Of a DNA stretch of 64,000 nucleotides, positions 11,669 through 23,370 are shown piece after piece. Location of the stretch: assembly GCA_037367405.1 (NCBI GenBank), contig JAZKJV010011598.1:1400807-1464806 (forward strand), read 5' to 3'. Under the pieces are notes generated by a model. The model was not told where the DNA came from. It saw only the letters and a program-made list of their open reading frames with translations, and searched no databases. The translations under genes were made by a program, and so were the position numbers. Numbering within the stretch: position 1 is the stretch's first letter; every line of letters begins with the position of its first letter. This DNA is from Ottelia alismoides (Eukaryota; Streptophyta; Magnoliopsida; Alismatales; Hydrocharitaceae).

Positions 11669-13420
11669 ATGGAGCCTACTCCAGTACCTTCTCATGATGC
11701 GCTGTTTGATGATATTGTTTCTAGATTGAGAGAAATGATGACTACACCAACGACTCTAGCTGTAGGATCTTTAGATGTCGCAGCTGCTGCCAGAGCTTTT
11801 ACGAGTTCGTCAGGTATTGCTTATGAATTTATCAGTTGTAGCAGTCTAGATTTGACTGATTGGATCATGGACTTCGGAGCATCTCATCATATGTGTGGCG
11901 ATCGAGCACGGTTCACTTCTTACAGGTCTATCCCTCCTGGTAGATCAGTGGTGATTGCTAATGGGGTTCATCTACCCATTGTTGGTCAGGGGGAGATTGT
12001 CCTAGCTCCCTCGATGCGCCTGCAGAATGTCTTACATGCTCCTGCGTTTCAGATGAATCTTTTGTCTATTAGCCAGATTACAAAAGATATACATTGCCGT
12101 GCCATATTTGATCCATCTTCTCTTGTGTTTCAGGACATACTCATGGGCATGGTGATTGGATGTGGCCGTGAGCAAAGAGGACCTTACAGACTGGTCTAAC
12201 CTCCGTGTGCTGGTGCTGCTACCATTCCTTCTGGATCAGTTTCTCCTTACATGTGGCATCTTCGCTTTGGACACCTTCTGCAGAAGTTGTGTCATGTTCT
12301 CCCTTAGATCTCTACTTGTACCACCTTGGAGTGTGATGCATGTCAGCTTGGGAAGCATCATCGGTCTTCTTTTTCGAGTTGCCAGAGTCATCGGAGTAGT
12401 CAGTCGTTTGAGTTGTTTCATTTTGATATTTGGGGTCCTAGTCGTGTTCCCGATCATCAGAGATATCGGTTCTATATGGTTGTTGTGGATGATTTTTTCT
12501 AGATCATCTTGGATTTTCTGTTAAAGAATAAGTCCGAAACTGGTCGTGTCATTGAGTCGTTTCTTGTTGAAATTAAGAATATATTTTCTGCTAATGCGAA
12601 GTTTATTCGTACTGACAATGCCTTAAAATTTTCCGCATTACAGTTGTCTAACTTTTTCAGATCTCTTGGTATTGTTCATCAGACTTCGTATGCTTAAACT
12701 TTACAACAAAATGATGTTGCTGAACGAAACCACAGTCATTTTCTTGATGTCACGAGGACTCTTTTGATTGAAAATCGAGTTCATCATTCTTTCTGGGGTG
12801 ATGCGGTTCTCACTGCTTTTTACCTTGTAAACCGCATGCCTTCCACGATCCTTGGAGAAAAAGTTCCTTTCTTGATTACGTTTCCCAAGGACCTATTCTC
12901 CCTTACTCCCATGGTTTTTGGATCCGTGGCCTTTGTCCACAATTTTACTCCTGGTCGTGACAAGTTCTCTCCAAGAACTGTCAAATGTGTGTTCGTTGAC
13001 TATTCTCGTACCCAAAAAGGGTATAGATGTTTTGATCATGTAGGAAGAAATTATTATGTGAGTGTTGATGTCATATTTTGAGTCTATTATGTATTTTTCT
13101 CGTACATGTGACTTGTTGTCTAACTCTGACTCTGGAGATGATATTTTTGTTCCATCACCTCCGTTATCTCCACCACCGCCACCTCATGTTGAGTCACAGT
13201 CATCTCCACCACCACCTCCTCTACCACCTCCACCTCCATCTACCTTGGCACAATTCCTGCCACATTTCTACATTCGCAAGTCTTCCACTCGCCCCTCTGG
13301 TCACGTGCCTTCTCCGTCATCCAGCAAGCCTCATGTATGTAATGAACACATTGTTTCTACTAATGGTACTAGTGATATGCTTGTACCACATGATACTAGA
13401 CAAAAGGAGGTGATAACATA
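11669..13420 (+). pseudogene. Copia-2 protease-integrase remnant
   Basis: The protease motif is WIMDFGASHHMCGD near 11860-11900: DSGA of the relatives is DFGA here, so the residue after the catalytic Asp is altered. Integrase begins with the zinc-binding part in a shifted frame (12236-12420), then FIRTDNALKF with a catalytic Asp, and continues through SFWGDAVLTAFYLVNRMPSTILG to the C-terminal domain YSRTQKGYRCFD. A proline-rich linker (13160-13260) separates integrase from reverse transcriptase. Stops near 12694 and 13079. Confidence 0.8.
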
Positions 13421-13695
13421 GAACAGAGATGACAATGATCTTGATGTACCTATTGCCTTGAGGAAGCTGCACCGTAACTGTGCCACTTATTCTCTAGCTG
13501 CTCATGTTTCCTTGGATCATCTGTCAGAGGAGTACATGGGCTTTGTCACGGGACTCTTGGCTATTACTATACCACACACATATCGGGAGGCCGTACAGGA
13601 TAGTAGCCGGCATCTTGCTCTGGAGGAGGAGATGGCCGCTTTGCAGTCTCATGATACCTGGTGTGTTGTTTCTGCTCCTTCAGGTGCATCTATTG

Positions 13696-15050
13696 CAGAG
13701 ATTTAAATTTCGCGAAATTTCGTCGAAATTTTGGTTTCGACCGGGAGGGTCTTTCGAAACACATATATATCGATTTCCCGGATTTCGACCGAAATGGGTC
13801 GAAATATCGGTGATTCATGTTCTCAGTTCAAAATTTCTCGGATTTTGACCGATATGGGCGAAATTTTGTTGCTACCTATGTAAATCAACGATATTAACCA
13901 TGTGGTCTTAATTTTAGTCATTTTACTAACTATTTACCAATTCTCTATATCAAACCACATCATGATATATATATTTTGTTTCGGGTCGAGGGCGCTGCCC
14001 CCGCACCCCTGCAAGGGGGGCCAACCTAGGCCCCCTAGCCCCTCCAGCTCGCTGACCGGGCAGCGAGACCCCCGTTCTGGTAGGGTATGGTGCAACAGGG
14101 GGATGCATACAATGTTTCTTCAACGTAGGGAGCTTCACCTCCCCTTGTTTGGGGCAATGGAGATGAACACAACTCTATAGATTCCAGAGATACACTATAG
14201 CTTCTTTGCTTCATTCCTTTTGTCATTTATCTTTGTAAAATATATCATCTTTTCTGTAAGTATGTAATTAATTATGTAATTCACTAGAATTGTATGATAT
14301 CTATCAGTCAGCTCAACGATATGCTCCGATATGTGCGATATAAGGCATATGGATGAGAGATATGCGTGATATAAGTATGCATTTGTTAGCTATTATTGTT
14401 TTAAGAACTTGGATTTAATGATATCCATTTCCAATATGCATCAATCAATAATCAGCCTTAACAGTAAAATGATCGATATGACCGACATGACTGATATGTG
14501 CGGTATAAGGCATATGGTGAGAGATATGTGTGATATAAGTACGCATTTGTTAGCTATTGTTATTTTAAGAGCTTGGATTTAATTATATCCATTTCCAATA
14601 TGTATCAATCAATAATCAACCTTAACAACGAAATGATCGATATGACCGATATGACTAATATGCGCGATATAAGGGGCATATGGATAAGAGATATGTGTGA
14701 TATAAGTACGCATTTGTTAGCTATTGTTGTTTTAAGGACTTGGATTTAATGATATCCATTTCGAATATGTATCAATCAATAATCAGCCTTAACAACTAAA
14801 TGATCGATATGACCGATATGTGCGATATAAGGGGCATATATGAGCAATATGTATGATAAAACTGTATATTTGTGAGCTATTTATTGTTGTGAATAACTTG
14901 AAAGATCTTAATTTGCAAAAAAATGGTCGAAATATGACTTTCTGAGTCATTTTTGTCATTTCCACCAAAACGGTCGAAATTTCCCGAAATTTCATCGAAA
15001 TTTCGGTATTAGGGGTGACCGAAACGAAATCGAAATCGAAATCTCGAACC
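13696..15050. mobile_element. Non-autonomous hAT-like DNA transposon in Copia-2 RT
   Basis: About 1.35 kb with no transposase frame. The ends resemble inverted repeats: the left starts CAGAGATTTAAATTTCG and the right, reversed, reads CAGAGGTTCGAGATTTCG. Copia sequence is duplicated around it as TATTGCAG (13691-13698) and TGTTGTAG (15053-15060), an eroded 8-bp target duplication with two mismatches, as in hAT insertions. The ends are rich in GAAATTTCG and the middle is a tandem array. Exact ends are uncertain by a few bases. Confidence 0.6.
14300..14890. repeat. Tandem array of about 164-bp units
   Basis: Four units carry the landmark ATTTGTTAGC/ATTTGTGAGC at 14381, 14545, 14712 and 14868, spacings of 164, 167 and 156. 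Each contains GATATGACCGATATG-type short repeats, GTGATATAAGTACGC and TCAATCAATAATCAGCCTTAAC. The fourth unit is the most diverged. Confidence 0.8.
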
Positions 15051-15881
15051 TCTGTTGTAGGGTGTAAATGGATCTTTACAGTGAAGCATCAGGAATATGG
15101 CAGTGTGGATCGCTACAAGGCAAGGCTTGTAGCACGAGGGTTCACCCAGACTTATGGGGTTGACTATCATGATACATTTTTACCGGTGACCAGACATTCG
15201 ACATTGCGCATTTTTCTATCGGTTGCTATGTCTCGAGACTGGCCTCTTTACCAACTTGATGTGAAGAATGCATTTCTATATGGAGATCTACAGGAGGAGA
15301 TATATATGCAACAACCACTAGGATTTGCTGCTGAGGGGGAGTCTCGGAAGGTATGTAGGCTCCACAAGGAGATTTACGGCCTGAAGCCGAGTCCGAGAGC
15401 TTGGTACCAGAAGCTATCAGAGTTGATTGAGAACCAGAGGTTTACATGGTCCACTGCTGGTCATTCGTTGTTTTCCCAGAGGACACAGAGAGGTACATTT
15501 GCTATTCTGGTTTATGTTAATGATATTATTGTCACGGGTAATGATGGACATGGCATTCAAGCTGCCAAGGAGTTCCTAGTTCAGCATTTTGTGACTAAGG
15601 ATCTTGGTAGTCTTCGGTACTTCCTTGGATTAGAGTTCGCCAGGAACCAACATGGTCTTGTGATGACCCAGAGGGAGTTTGTAATTGATCTTCTACTTAA
15701 GACAGGGATGGTAGGGTGCAAGCCTGCTACTACCCCTATGGATCCGAGCATTAGTTTATATGATGCAGACACTAAGGAAGTAGACAAGAGGAGATACAAA
15801 GAGCTTGTTGGCAAGCTTCTTTATGCTACTATTACCAGACCAGACATATCCTTTGTTGTAAGCAAGGTGAGCCAGTTCATG

Positions 15882-16533
15882 CTGTAGCTGAAGGTCTACA
15901 AATCGTTGCTTGGTAGATGGGTTGTGACTGAAGGTTGGAGAGTTGGAACATCATGCTGTTATCACTGAGAAGTTGGTTGGTCTTGTTGATATGCATACAT
16001 TATTTCATTCCAGGGTCCATTATGCCAATTTTCTACTCGTGGCCCGTGGAACAAGATAGACAAGGAAATCATTGTAATAAACACTTTCTTACTGCTAGGG
16101 AGGTTCTGGATTTTTATCATTGAGGTATAGGTGTGCTTGCTGGTGTCATATATAGGTTTTAATGTGCTTTAGCTGAAGGTTTACAAGTCGGTGCGGGTAA
16201 ATGGGTTTTGGAGTTGATGCAATCTTGTTATGCTATTGTTCTAACTTGGAAAAAAGAGATTTCCAGAGGCATGCCAACAATTTGAAATGGGTTATGCACT
16301 AGAGTACCTTTAATTGTAGGTTGTTTTGCCTCAGCATGGCGTGATGATGAGGCATTTGAGTTTGGGACAAATGAGTGGACGTGCTTGGGTTGCTGCTGGT
16401 AGTTTTCTTCGGCTGATTTTCTTTGCAGTGGGGAAGAGTGTTGAGGTATCTTCTATGAGGCAGACATGTATTGCAAGCTACGGGTGATGACCTGCCATAA
16501 GATAGGTTTGAAGAGCTATAATAGCTGCTACAA
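15882..16533. other. Unassigned low-GC segment with two related blocks
   Basis: No recognised gene. Two diverged copies of a block begin near 15885 (TAGCTGAAGGTCTACAAATCG) and 16163 (TAGCTGAAGGTTTACAAGTCG in part), each followed by a GATGGGTT/AATGGGTT motif. All frames contain stops. It is interrupted at 16533 by LINE-B and continues at 19011. It could be host intron or an old unclassified repeat. Confidence 0.4.
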
Positions 16534-16539
16534 CCTTAT

Positions 16540-18806
16540 TCGTCCGCGACTCTTATTCGCCCCATTTCCTTGGAGGAGGCAAAAGCGGCTGTGTGGGCAT
16601 TAAATCATGATTCTTCTCCGAGGCCTGATGGCTTCTCCGTTGCTTTCTATCGCGACTTCTGGGGGCTTGTGGCTGGCGATGTCAAGGAGGTCATTTCCGA
16701 TTTTTGTACGGGCAACCTCGGTTTTGATCGCCTCAATCGGGCTAATATTGTTATGATCCCAAAAAAAGTGCCGGCTCAGCGTATTGAGGACTATCGGCCA
16801 ATCGCCGTCTCCAATGGCATCTACCTTATCGTGGCTAAAATTTTAGCCACCCGGTTGGCTCGGGTCTTGGACACTCTAATTTCTCCGGTTCAGGCATCTT
16901 TCATTAAGGGGAGGCAGATCGCGGATTGCATTGTCGTTGCTTCCGAAGTGGTTTCGGAGTGGAAAAAGGATAAAAAAGGGGGTACTATGGAAGATTGATT
17001 TTACTAAGGCTTATGACTGCCTAGATTGGCGGTTCCTGTGGTCCGTTTTGCGAAGACGTGGTTTCCCAAACTTGTGGATCTCTTGGATGCGTAGATGCGT
17101 CTCCACTGCTTCGCTCTCCGTGATGATCAATGGCAGGCCGTTTGGTGGTTCCTTCCAGCCTAGAAGGGGGGTGCGGCAGGGCTGCCCTCTTGCGCCCTTC
17201 TTTTTGTGTTGGCCGCCGATGTTCTTGCGCGCATGGTGAACCGCGTAATTGACGTTGGGCTTACTAATGGATTCTGTAGGGGGGATGTCTGCGTCCCCTT
17301 GATCCAGTTCGCCGACGATACTATTTGCTTTATCGAGGGTGGTACGACGGAGGTTTCCGGTATGGCCACCACTCTAGCCCTCTTCTGTGAATTATCGGGC
17401 CTGTCGATTAACGTCTTCAAATCCAACGTAGTGCCATTTGGCTTGTCGCCTGCGGATGCGGAGGAATACGGTCGGCTGCTCGGTTCTTCTCCTGGTGAGC
17501 TTCCGATTGCTTATCTTGGTTTACCCTTATCGGTGGGGCGGGCCAGAGCCCGGGATTGGCGTGTTATTATTGAGCGGGTGGAATCGCGCCTTGCTGGTTG
17601 GCGCTGGCGGGCGGCTTTGCTCTCTCGGGGAGGGAGACTTATCCTTCTCAAATCGGTGCTCTCGTCTATCCCTTTGTACTTCTTCTCGGTTCGTCGCATG
17701 CCTGCGGGGGTTGATTGCGGCTTCAGCGATCTATGCATCGTTTCTTGTGGGGGCAGAAGGGGGGGAATGGTAGGGCCATGCATCTGGTCGCGTGGGATGA
17801 CGTGTCTATGCCTAAGCGCTTTGGTGGCCTTGGTATCCGGAGATTGGATCTGGTTAACGATGCTCTCTTGCTCAAATGGGTGAGTAGATTATGGGGGACG
17901 GAAGATAACTTCTTTATCAATGTTCTCAGGGTGTTCTTGGGCAACGACTGGTTCGGGCTGCAGCGGGGGGATATGCGATTTCATTCTTCCCCGTTCTGGC
18001 GCAGCGTGATGGCCGCCCTGCAGAGGAATGTTGCGCTCTTCACCCCGATGTTGGGGACGGGGGACTCTTTCAAGTTTTGGCTGGATGATTGGTCGGGAAG
18101 TGGTCCTCTCCAGGTGCGTTTTCCAAGACTGTTCGCGCTTGCGTCGAATAAGAATGCGACTGTGGCTGAATATTGGGTGGATGGGTGTTGGTGCCCTCGT
18201 TTCTCCGCGAACTTCTCCGAGCAGCGGGTGGATGACTTCGTTTCGATGATGGTGGCTCTAAGTATTGTTGCTACGCCGAATTTGCAGGTGGATCATTGGC
18301 GCTGGAAGGACGGTTCTTTTTCCGTTAGGAAGGCGTACCGGGCTCTGGTCCTTCCTCCACCTCCTGCGACCTCTCTTCTTGTGCGTGATTGTGGACTCTT
18401 TTAGGGCTTGCGCTTGCCGGAGCGCATCAGCATCTTCCTTTGGTTACTTCGCAGAAGGAGGCTGTTGACTCGTGATCGTTGTGCCACATTTTTCCCAAAC
18501 TTCGGTGCATCCTGCCCCCTTTGTAATGATGAGGACGAAACCATTGACCACCTCTTCTTCGGCTGCCACTTGGTATCGGGAATTTGGGATGATTTGCCTT
18601 GGGCGAGAGCGGATAACCTCTCCGCTTTCTGCGAGATTATGTGGTCCAACAGGAACAGGGAGAGGCGTGACCTCTTGGCTCCCGTCGCGCGGCTGTGGTG
18701 CATATGGCTTGGCAGGAACGAAGTTATTTTCTCCGGGCAGCGCTTCTATCATGAAAACATTCTTATCTCGTGTGCTCGACTGACATCCGACTGGTGTATT
18801 CGGTAG
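16540..18806 (+). pseudogene. LINE-B ORF2 fragment (RT and zf-RVT)
   Basis: RT palm blocks are present in order: DGFSVAFYRDFWG, FIKGRQIADC, KAYDCLDWRFLW, RRGVRQGCPLAP and the active site FADDTICFIEGG (FADD at 17308-17319). The connection region LAGWR and LGIRRLDLVNDALLLKW follows, then the zf-RVT block CPLCNDEDETIDHLFFGC (18510-18565). Frames change near 16960, 17220 and 17730, and a TAG at about 18402 precedes the last segment. The endonuclease is absent through truncation. Confidence 0.88.
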
Positions 18807-18949
18807 TTTGGGCCTTATTATGGTGGCCGAGTCTCTTCTTTATACCCAGGATTTTGGTGTTTCTGATTACGCTTTCTAAACCCATCTCTCCTTCCTTGAC
18901 TATGTAAGTATTTCTCCCTATTTTCTTTTTCTAATTAATATATAATGCT

Positions 18950-18976
18950 GGGGCGAACACCAACGAGTGTATCCCC
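18950..18976 (+). other. LINE-B 3'-terminal hairpin
   Basis: GGGGcgaACAC-CAACGA-GTGTatCCCC: two stem blocks around a 6-nt loop, about 15 nt before the poly(A). The same architecture occurs in LINE-C and LINE-E. In several LINE families such 3' stem-loops are recognised by the element's own RT; that role here is inference. Confidence 0.65.
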
Positions 18977-19010
18977 CTTTTTTGAGCCTAAAAAAAAATA
19001 GCTGCTACAA

Positions 19011-19393
19011 ATGTTGACCCTTCCTGGACCGTTGTGAGAATTCCAAATGCATCAGCATAGCTTAGGCTCTTTTAGGGTTAAGAAGGCGTGTGATGATGGA
19101 GGCTATCATTCTGGAGGATGGGAAGCTATAGTGAATTGAGATTGGTTTGGTCATTAGATGTTCCCCTAATGACTGTCATTTCTCTCTTTCCAAAAGCAGC
19201 AGGTGTGGGAAAATATTTCCTTTTTTAGGTTTGAAATCAAACTCATATATTATTTCGACTCACTGTGATGTTGAGAACCCATACGGCAGAATGTGATGCT
19301 CAAGTAGTTATATATTGTTTTTTTAATATAAAAACATTACCACCTTATCTTATTATTATAAGAATCACGAAAGGACATTCTATTGCTTAATAA
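19011..19393. other. Unassigned segment between LINE-B and LINE-C
   Basis: Continuation of the sequence interrupted by LINE-B. AT-rich, no gene or repeat recognised. Its right end provided the target site of LINE-C. Confidence 0.45.
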
Positions 19394-19435
19394 GCCTAGG
19401 AGTTTTCTCTCTTCTGATCATCCGGGGTTGTGTGG

Positions 19436-20935
19436 ACACGCTGGTGCTGCTTGGGGGTTCCACGTCGCAATCGGCCAATGCGGCTTTGTTGTTGGGTATC
19501 TTCGGTGAGCTTTCAGGTCTCGTCGCCAATCGCGACAAATCCCAGGTGGTCACGTTTGGCATGCAACCAGGGGAGCGCGAAGAGCTTGGCAACATCACGG
19601 GGTGCGCTTTGGGATCTCTTCCTATTAAGTATCTTGGCCTTCCACTGACGGACGGTAAGCTTAAGAGGGCGGACTGGGATTTGGTTATTCAGAAGATGGA
19701 ACGTAAGCTGGCTGGTTGGAAGACTTCCTGCTTGTCCAGGGGGGGGGAGTTGATCTTACTTAAGCACGTTCTGTCAGCAATCCCCATCTTTTTCTAAAGC
19801 ACGCGCACCCTTCCCGTTGGTGTGCGAAAAAAAAATGGAATCGATGATGAAATCTTTCTTTTGGTCGGACGGGAAGCAACAGCGGGCGGGCGTCCACCTG
19901 GTGGGCTGGAAGGAGGTTACAAACAACAAGGAGGCGGGTGGCCTGGGCGTCCGGGACCTTGATTGCATGAATATGGCGCTACTTGGCAAGTGGGCTCCCC
20001 ACATTTGGGGCCCCTCGCAGGCCATGGTACACCGGCTCCTTCGTAGGATTTATGATGTGAGGGGTGACTTGGTGGCCAGACATCTTCGGTGGGAGTCTCC
20101 TCTTTGGTCAGGTATTCGTAAAGTTTTGCCGAAAGTGTCGCAGTTCTTGTCGCCGGCGGTGCGGGATGGTCGGCGATTTCGCTTCTGGAGAGATGATTGG
20201 TCCGGGGAGGGAAAGCTTTGTGATAGGTTTCCGAGGCTGTTCGCGCTGTCCACGGACCGTGAGTGCTCCGTCTCCCAGGCGGGGAGCACTGGTACCTGGG
20301 CCCCTCTCTTCGTCAATAACCTCCCCCCGCAGCGGTTGGATGACTATGTGCGTCTCCTTTCCGAGCTTCCTTCTGCTTCGGACACCCTTGTTGGTGGTGC
20401 TCCGGACAACTGTGACCACTTTACGTGGGTTGGCACTAAGTTTTCTACCAAGAACATCTATAATCATCTTCGTAACACGACGGCGGCGCCGAGTACGGAT
20501 CTGGCCCAGGACTTGCGCCTTATCTGGGCCGCTAAGATTCCTCTTAGGGTCAAAATATTCTTGTGGTGTCTTCGGAGGAACAGGATCTGCGACAAGATGA
20601 GAAGGGCCCGTATTTTTGGCTCTCATGATATTATCTGTGATAGATGCCATGAGCATTACGAGGATGCCGAGCATATCTTCTTCTCTTGCCGCTTTTCTGC
20701 GGAGATTTGGCAGTCCATGAACCTGTCTTGGTTGCGGCACGAGAGCACATCGCTATTTTGGCAGTCCATTAGGCGGATCGGGTCCGGCTCCACTGATGAT
20801 ATATCTATAGTATTTGCTGCGGTATGGGCGATTTGGCAAGGGAGAAACGAGTGCATCTTTAAGAGTGTTAGATTCTACCCCGAGAATGTCTTGATTCACT
20901 GTAACGCCCTTTACAATTCCTGGGCCTCAAGCTAA
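19436..20935 (+). pseudogene. LINE-D ORF2 C-terminal fragment
   Basis: The first frame (to 19797) starts at DTLVLLGGS, immediately after where the FADD box would be, and contains SLPIKYLGLPLTDGKLKRADW and LAGWKTSCLSRGGELILLK, the RT connection region. After a TAA (about 19795) the second frame (19817-20935) holds LGVRDLDCMNMALLGKW and the zf-RVT module CDRCHEHYEDAEHIFFSC, ending with a TAA at 20933-20935. The sequence is closer to LINE-F than to LINE-B. No catalytic domain remains. Confidence 0.88.
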
Positions 20936-20964
20936 TCTTGTAACGCCCTTTATTTATATATAGC

Positions 20965-20991
20965 GGGAACTCCCACCTTGGGAGTTCACCC
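20965..20991 (+). other. LINE-D 3'-UTR hairpin
   Basis: AACTCCCA-CCT-TGGGAGTT is a perfect 8-bp stem with a 3-nt loop, extended by GGG...CACCC. It sits about 20 nt before the poly(A). LINE-F has a comparable stem of different sequence. Confidence 0.65.
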
Positions 20992-21027
20992 ATCTTTTAT
21001 TTTCAAAAAAAATCCGGGGTTGTGTGG

Positions 21028-23370
21028 GGGTCAGGACCCCGGTTCAGCAGATTTCGCTGAGACTGTTGATTCTCTGGATTTGGAGGTTATGGATGCTGCG
21101 GACCTAAGATACACTTGGCGGAGTTCTGGATCCCGCTCTCGCATAGATCGTTTCTTGGCATCGGATGGGCTCCTCGAGTTTTTCCCTTTGGCGTTCGTCA
21201 CAGGTAGGGCTCGGATGCGGTCGGACCATACTCCGCTGATTTGGGATTCTGGGGTTGCTTCCCACCCGCGTGATTTCTTTAGGTACGAAAGGGCCTGGCT
21301 TTTGGAGTCTTTCAAGGACCTGGTTGCCTCGCATTGGTCCTCCTTGGCCGTTTTCGGGTCCGCAGTTTCGATGTTCATTCAGAAGTTAACCTCCTTGCGT
21401 GCCAGGCTTTGTGCGTTTAAGAGGGACTCCAGAGAGGCCAGTCGTATGGTTAGATTAGCGGCGGAGGACGAGCTACTTAGACTGGACAGTTTAGAGGAGG
21501 GCAGGGCTCTTTCTACGGATGAATTGGTTCAAAGAGCGAAGGCACAAAAAAGATTGCAGATGAGGATAGAAAGTGGCTGACAGAATGGAAGTAGAGATCC
21601 AGACACAGATGGCTAAAAGAGGGTGATGCGAACACTGCGTTCTTTCACAGGGTGGCTAGCGGGAGGCGGCATTCTAATATGATCCGGTCGGTGATCGTAG
21701 ATGGGAACAGGGCTGCCGGAGATAGAAAGATGGGCGTGGCGATTTCCGATCACTTTCGTGCTTTCTCGACGAGAAGATACAATAGGCGGTGGAGATGGTC
21801 AGGTTTGGGTGCTTCGCAGCTTTCAGGAGCGCATGCCGCTAGCCTGATCCAGCTAGTGACCAAGGAGGAGTTGAAGGCGGCTGTTTGGAGTTTGAATGCG
21901 GAGGGGGCACCTGGCCCGGACGGTTTTCCAGTCTCGTTCTATAAGGACTTCTGGGATATTGTGTCTTCCGAGGTGTTAGAGGTCGTGAGAGAATTTTGTC
22001 ACTCAAATGAGGGTTTTGAGAAGATAAATAAGGCCATGTTGTTTCTACTCCCAAAGCACGGAACAACTGAGCGTATCGAGGACTTCAGGCCAAGTGCCCT
22101 TTCCAATGCATTGTATTTGATTGTGGTGAAGGTTTTTGCTATAAGCTTGAGCACATCATATCTCCTTTTCAGTTAGCTTTTGTACCTGGAAGGCAGATTG
22201 GGGATGGTCTGGTAATGGCGTCTGAAATAATTACAGATTGGAAGATGCATGGGGTGAAGGCTTTTCTTTGGAAGGTCGATTTTGTGAAAGCCTATGATAC
22301 GCTGGATTGACACTTTCTTTGGGAGGCTTTACATAGAAGGGGCTTTCCGGAACTTTGGATCTCATGGATGAAGCGTTGTGTGACCACTACCTCTTTGACG
22401 GTTCTTGTTAACGACCGGCTTGAGGGGGGCTTTTTTCACCCGCAGAGAGGAATCAGGCAGGGTTGTCCTCTGGCTCCCCTACTTTTTATCATTGCCGCTG
22501 ATGTGCTTGCTTGTTTGGTTGATCGAGTTCAGGGTGGTGGCCTCACCCGTGGTACTCGAAGGATGATCTATCTATTCCTCTTCTTCAGTACGCGGATGAT
22601 ACCATTTTCTTTATTGAGGGTGGAAGTGGCGAGGCCAATGGCATGGCTACCACCCTTGATCTTTTTAGTGAGATGTCGGGTCTTTCTATGAATCATACCA
22701 AATCTACGGTGGTCTCGTTTGCTATGACTGAGGAGGAAGCACAGGGGTGCAACATTGAGTTGCGTACGGATTGCGGAGCACTGCCTATTCGCTACTTAGG
22801 GATACCTTTGACGTCGGGCCGAGTTAAGATGGCAGCCTGGCTACCTGTTGTTGAGAAGTTGGAGAGTAAGTTTTCTGGGTGGAAGACTTCTATCCTCTCC
22901 AAGGGGGGTCGCTTGGTTTTACTAAAGGCGGTCCTCTCTGCAATCTCGATCTTTTTCATGTCTACTCGACTTTTGCCTGCTGGGGTCTGTAAGCGCCTCG
23001 ACAGGTTAATGAGGAGATTCCTGTGGAGAAAAAGTGGGCATGAGGCTGATGGCATACACTTGGTGGATTGGGATACCATCACTCTTCCCAAGGCTGAGGG
23101 CGGCCTTGGTATCAGGCATGTCGATGCTATGAATGAAGCCTTGCTACTGAAGTGGGTCAATAGGCTTTGGGGGAGTAGCGAGGATTTATGTTGTACTCTT
23201 GTGCGCCGAGTCTATGGTATCCTCAGTGCGTCACCATCTAGAGTCGCTTCTGTTACCATGCCGTCTCCTTTTTGGAAGGGTATTCTTTCGGTTCTCCCGC
23301 GTTTCAGGGAGTTCTTTCGATCGGTGCTGGGAGATGGACACTCTTTTGCTTTCTGGCAGGATGATTGGAC
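21028..23370 (+). pseudogene. LINE-C ORF2: endonuclease C-terminus and reverse transcriptase
   Basis: The endonuclease part reads LRYTWRSSGSRSRIDRFLAS with the terminal catalytic motif SDHTPLIWD (21218-21245). After a TGA at about 21580 comes RT: GAPGPDGFPVSFYKDFWDI, QRGIRQGCPLAPLL and the active site YADD at 22589-22600. The connection region follows with LSGW/FSGWKTSILSKGGRLVLLK and LGIRHVDAMNEALLLKW. A TGA near 22307 and frameshifts near 22170 and 22590-22640 break it. It ends at GDGHSFAFWQDDWT, where the second endonuclease segment begins. Confidence 0.85.

Larger units (their letters stand above)
7612..15881 (+). mobile_element. Copia-2, 3'-truncated Ty1-copia element hosting two insertions
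   Basis: The 5' LTR starts TGTTGAGATA at 7612 and is interrupted by a complete LTR element (7679-10166). It resumes at 10172 and ends at 10246, followed by a degenerate primer site TGGTATTGAAGC. Gag, protease, integrase and reverse transcriptase follow, the last split by a hAT-like element. Homology stops at GCCAGTTCATG (15881), where sister elements continue GAGCAACC; RNase H and the 3' LTR are missing. Many stops and frameshifts show that it is old. Confidence 0.88.
13458..15881 (+). pseudogene. Copia-2 reverse transcriptase remnant, split by a DNA element
   Basis: The N-terminal part (13458-13695) ends in the block EEEMAALQSHDTW. A hAT-like insertion follows, and RT resumes near 15052 as [40 protein letters not shown] sequence (15060-15170). 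It then gives [12 protein letters not shown] and the active-site region LVYVNDIIVTG, in which the YVDD box reads YVND: the first catalytic Asp is Asn. It stops without RNase H at 15881. Confidence 0.83.
16534..18997 (+). mobile_element. LINE-B, 5'-truncated non-LTR retrotransposon
   Basis: Flanked by the target duplication ATAGCTGCTACAA (16521-16533 and 18998-19010). It starts inside the RT domain and runs through the zf-RVT module, a 3' UTR and a short poly(A) at 18990-18998. Truncation from the 5' end plus poly(A) plus a 13-bp duplication is the signature of target-primed reverse transcription. Confidence 0.95.
19436..21011 (+). mobile_element. LINE-D, 5'-truncated LINE nested in LINE-C
   Basis: A perfect 16-bp target duplication ATCCGGGGTTGTGTGG lies at 19420-19435 and 21012-21027, and a short poly(A) (CAAAAAAA) closes the element. 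The 1.58 kb begins just after the RT active site and includes the RT C-terminus, zf-RVT and a 3' UTR with a hairpin. Confidence 0.95.

Noticed and set aside
14300..14890. Centromeric satellite array
   Set aside because: The unit length of about 164 bp is in the satellite range, but only four diverged units exist and they are enclosed in a transposon inserted in Copia-2.
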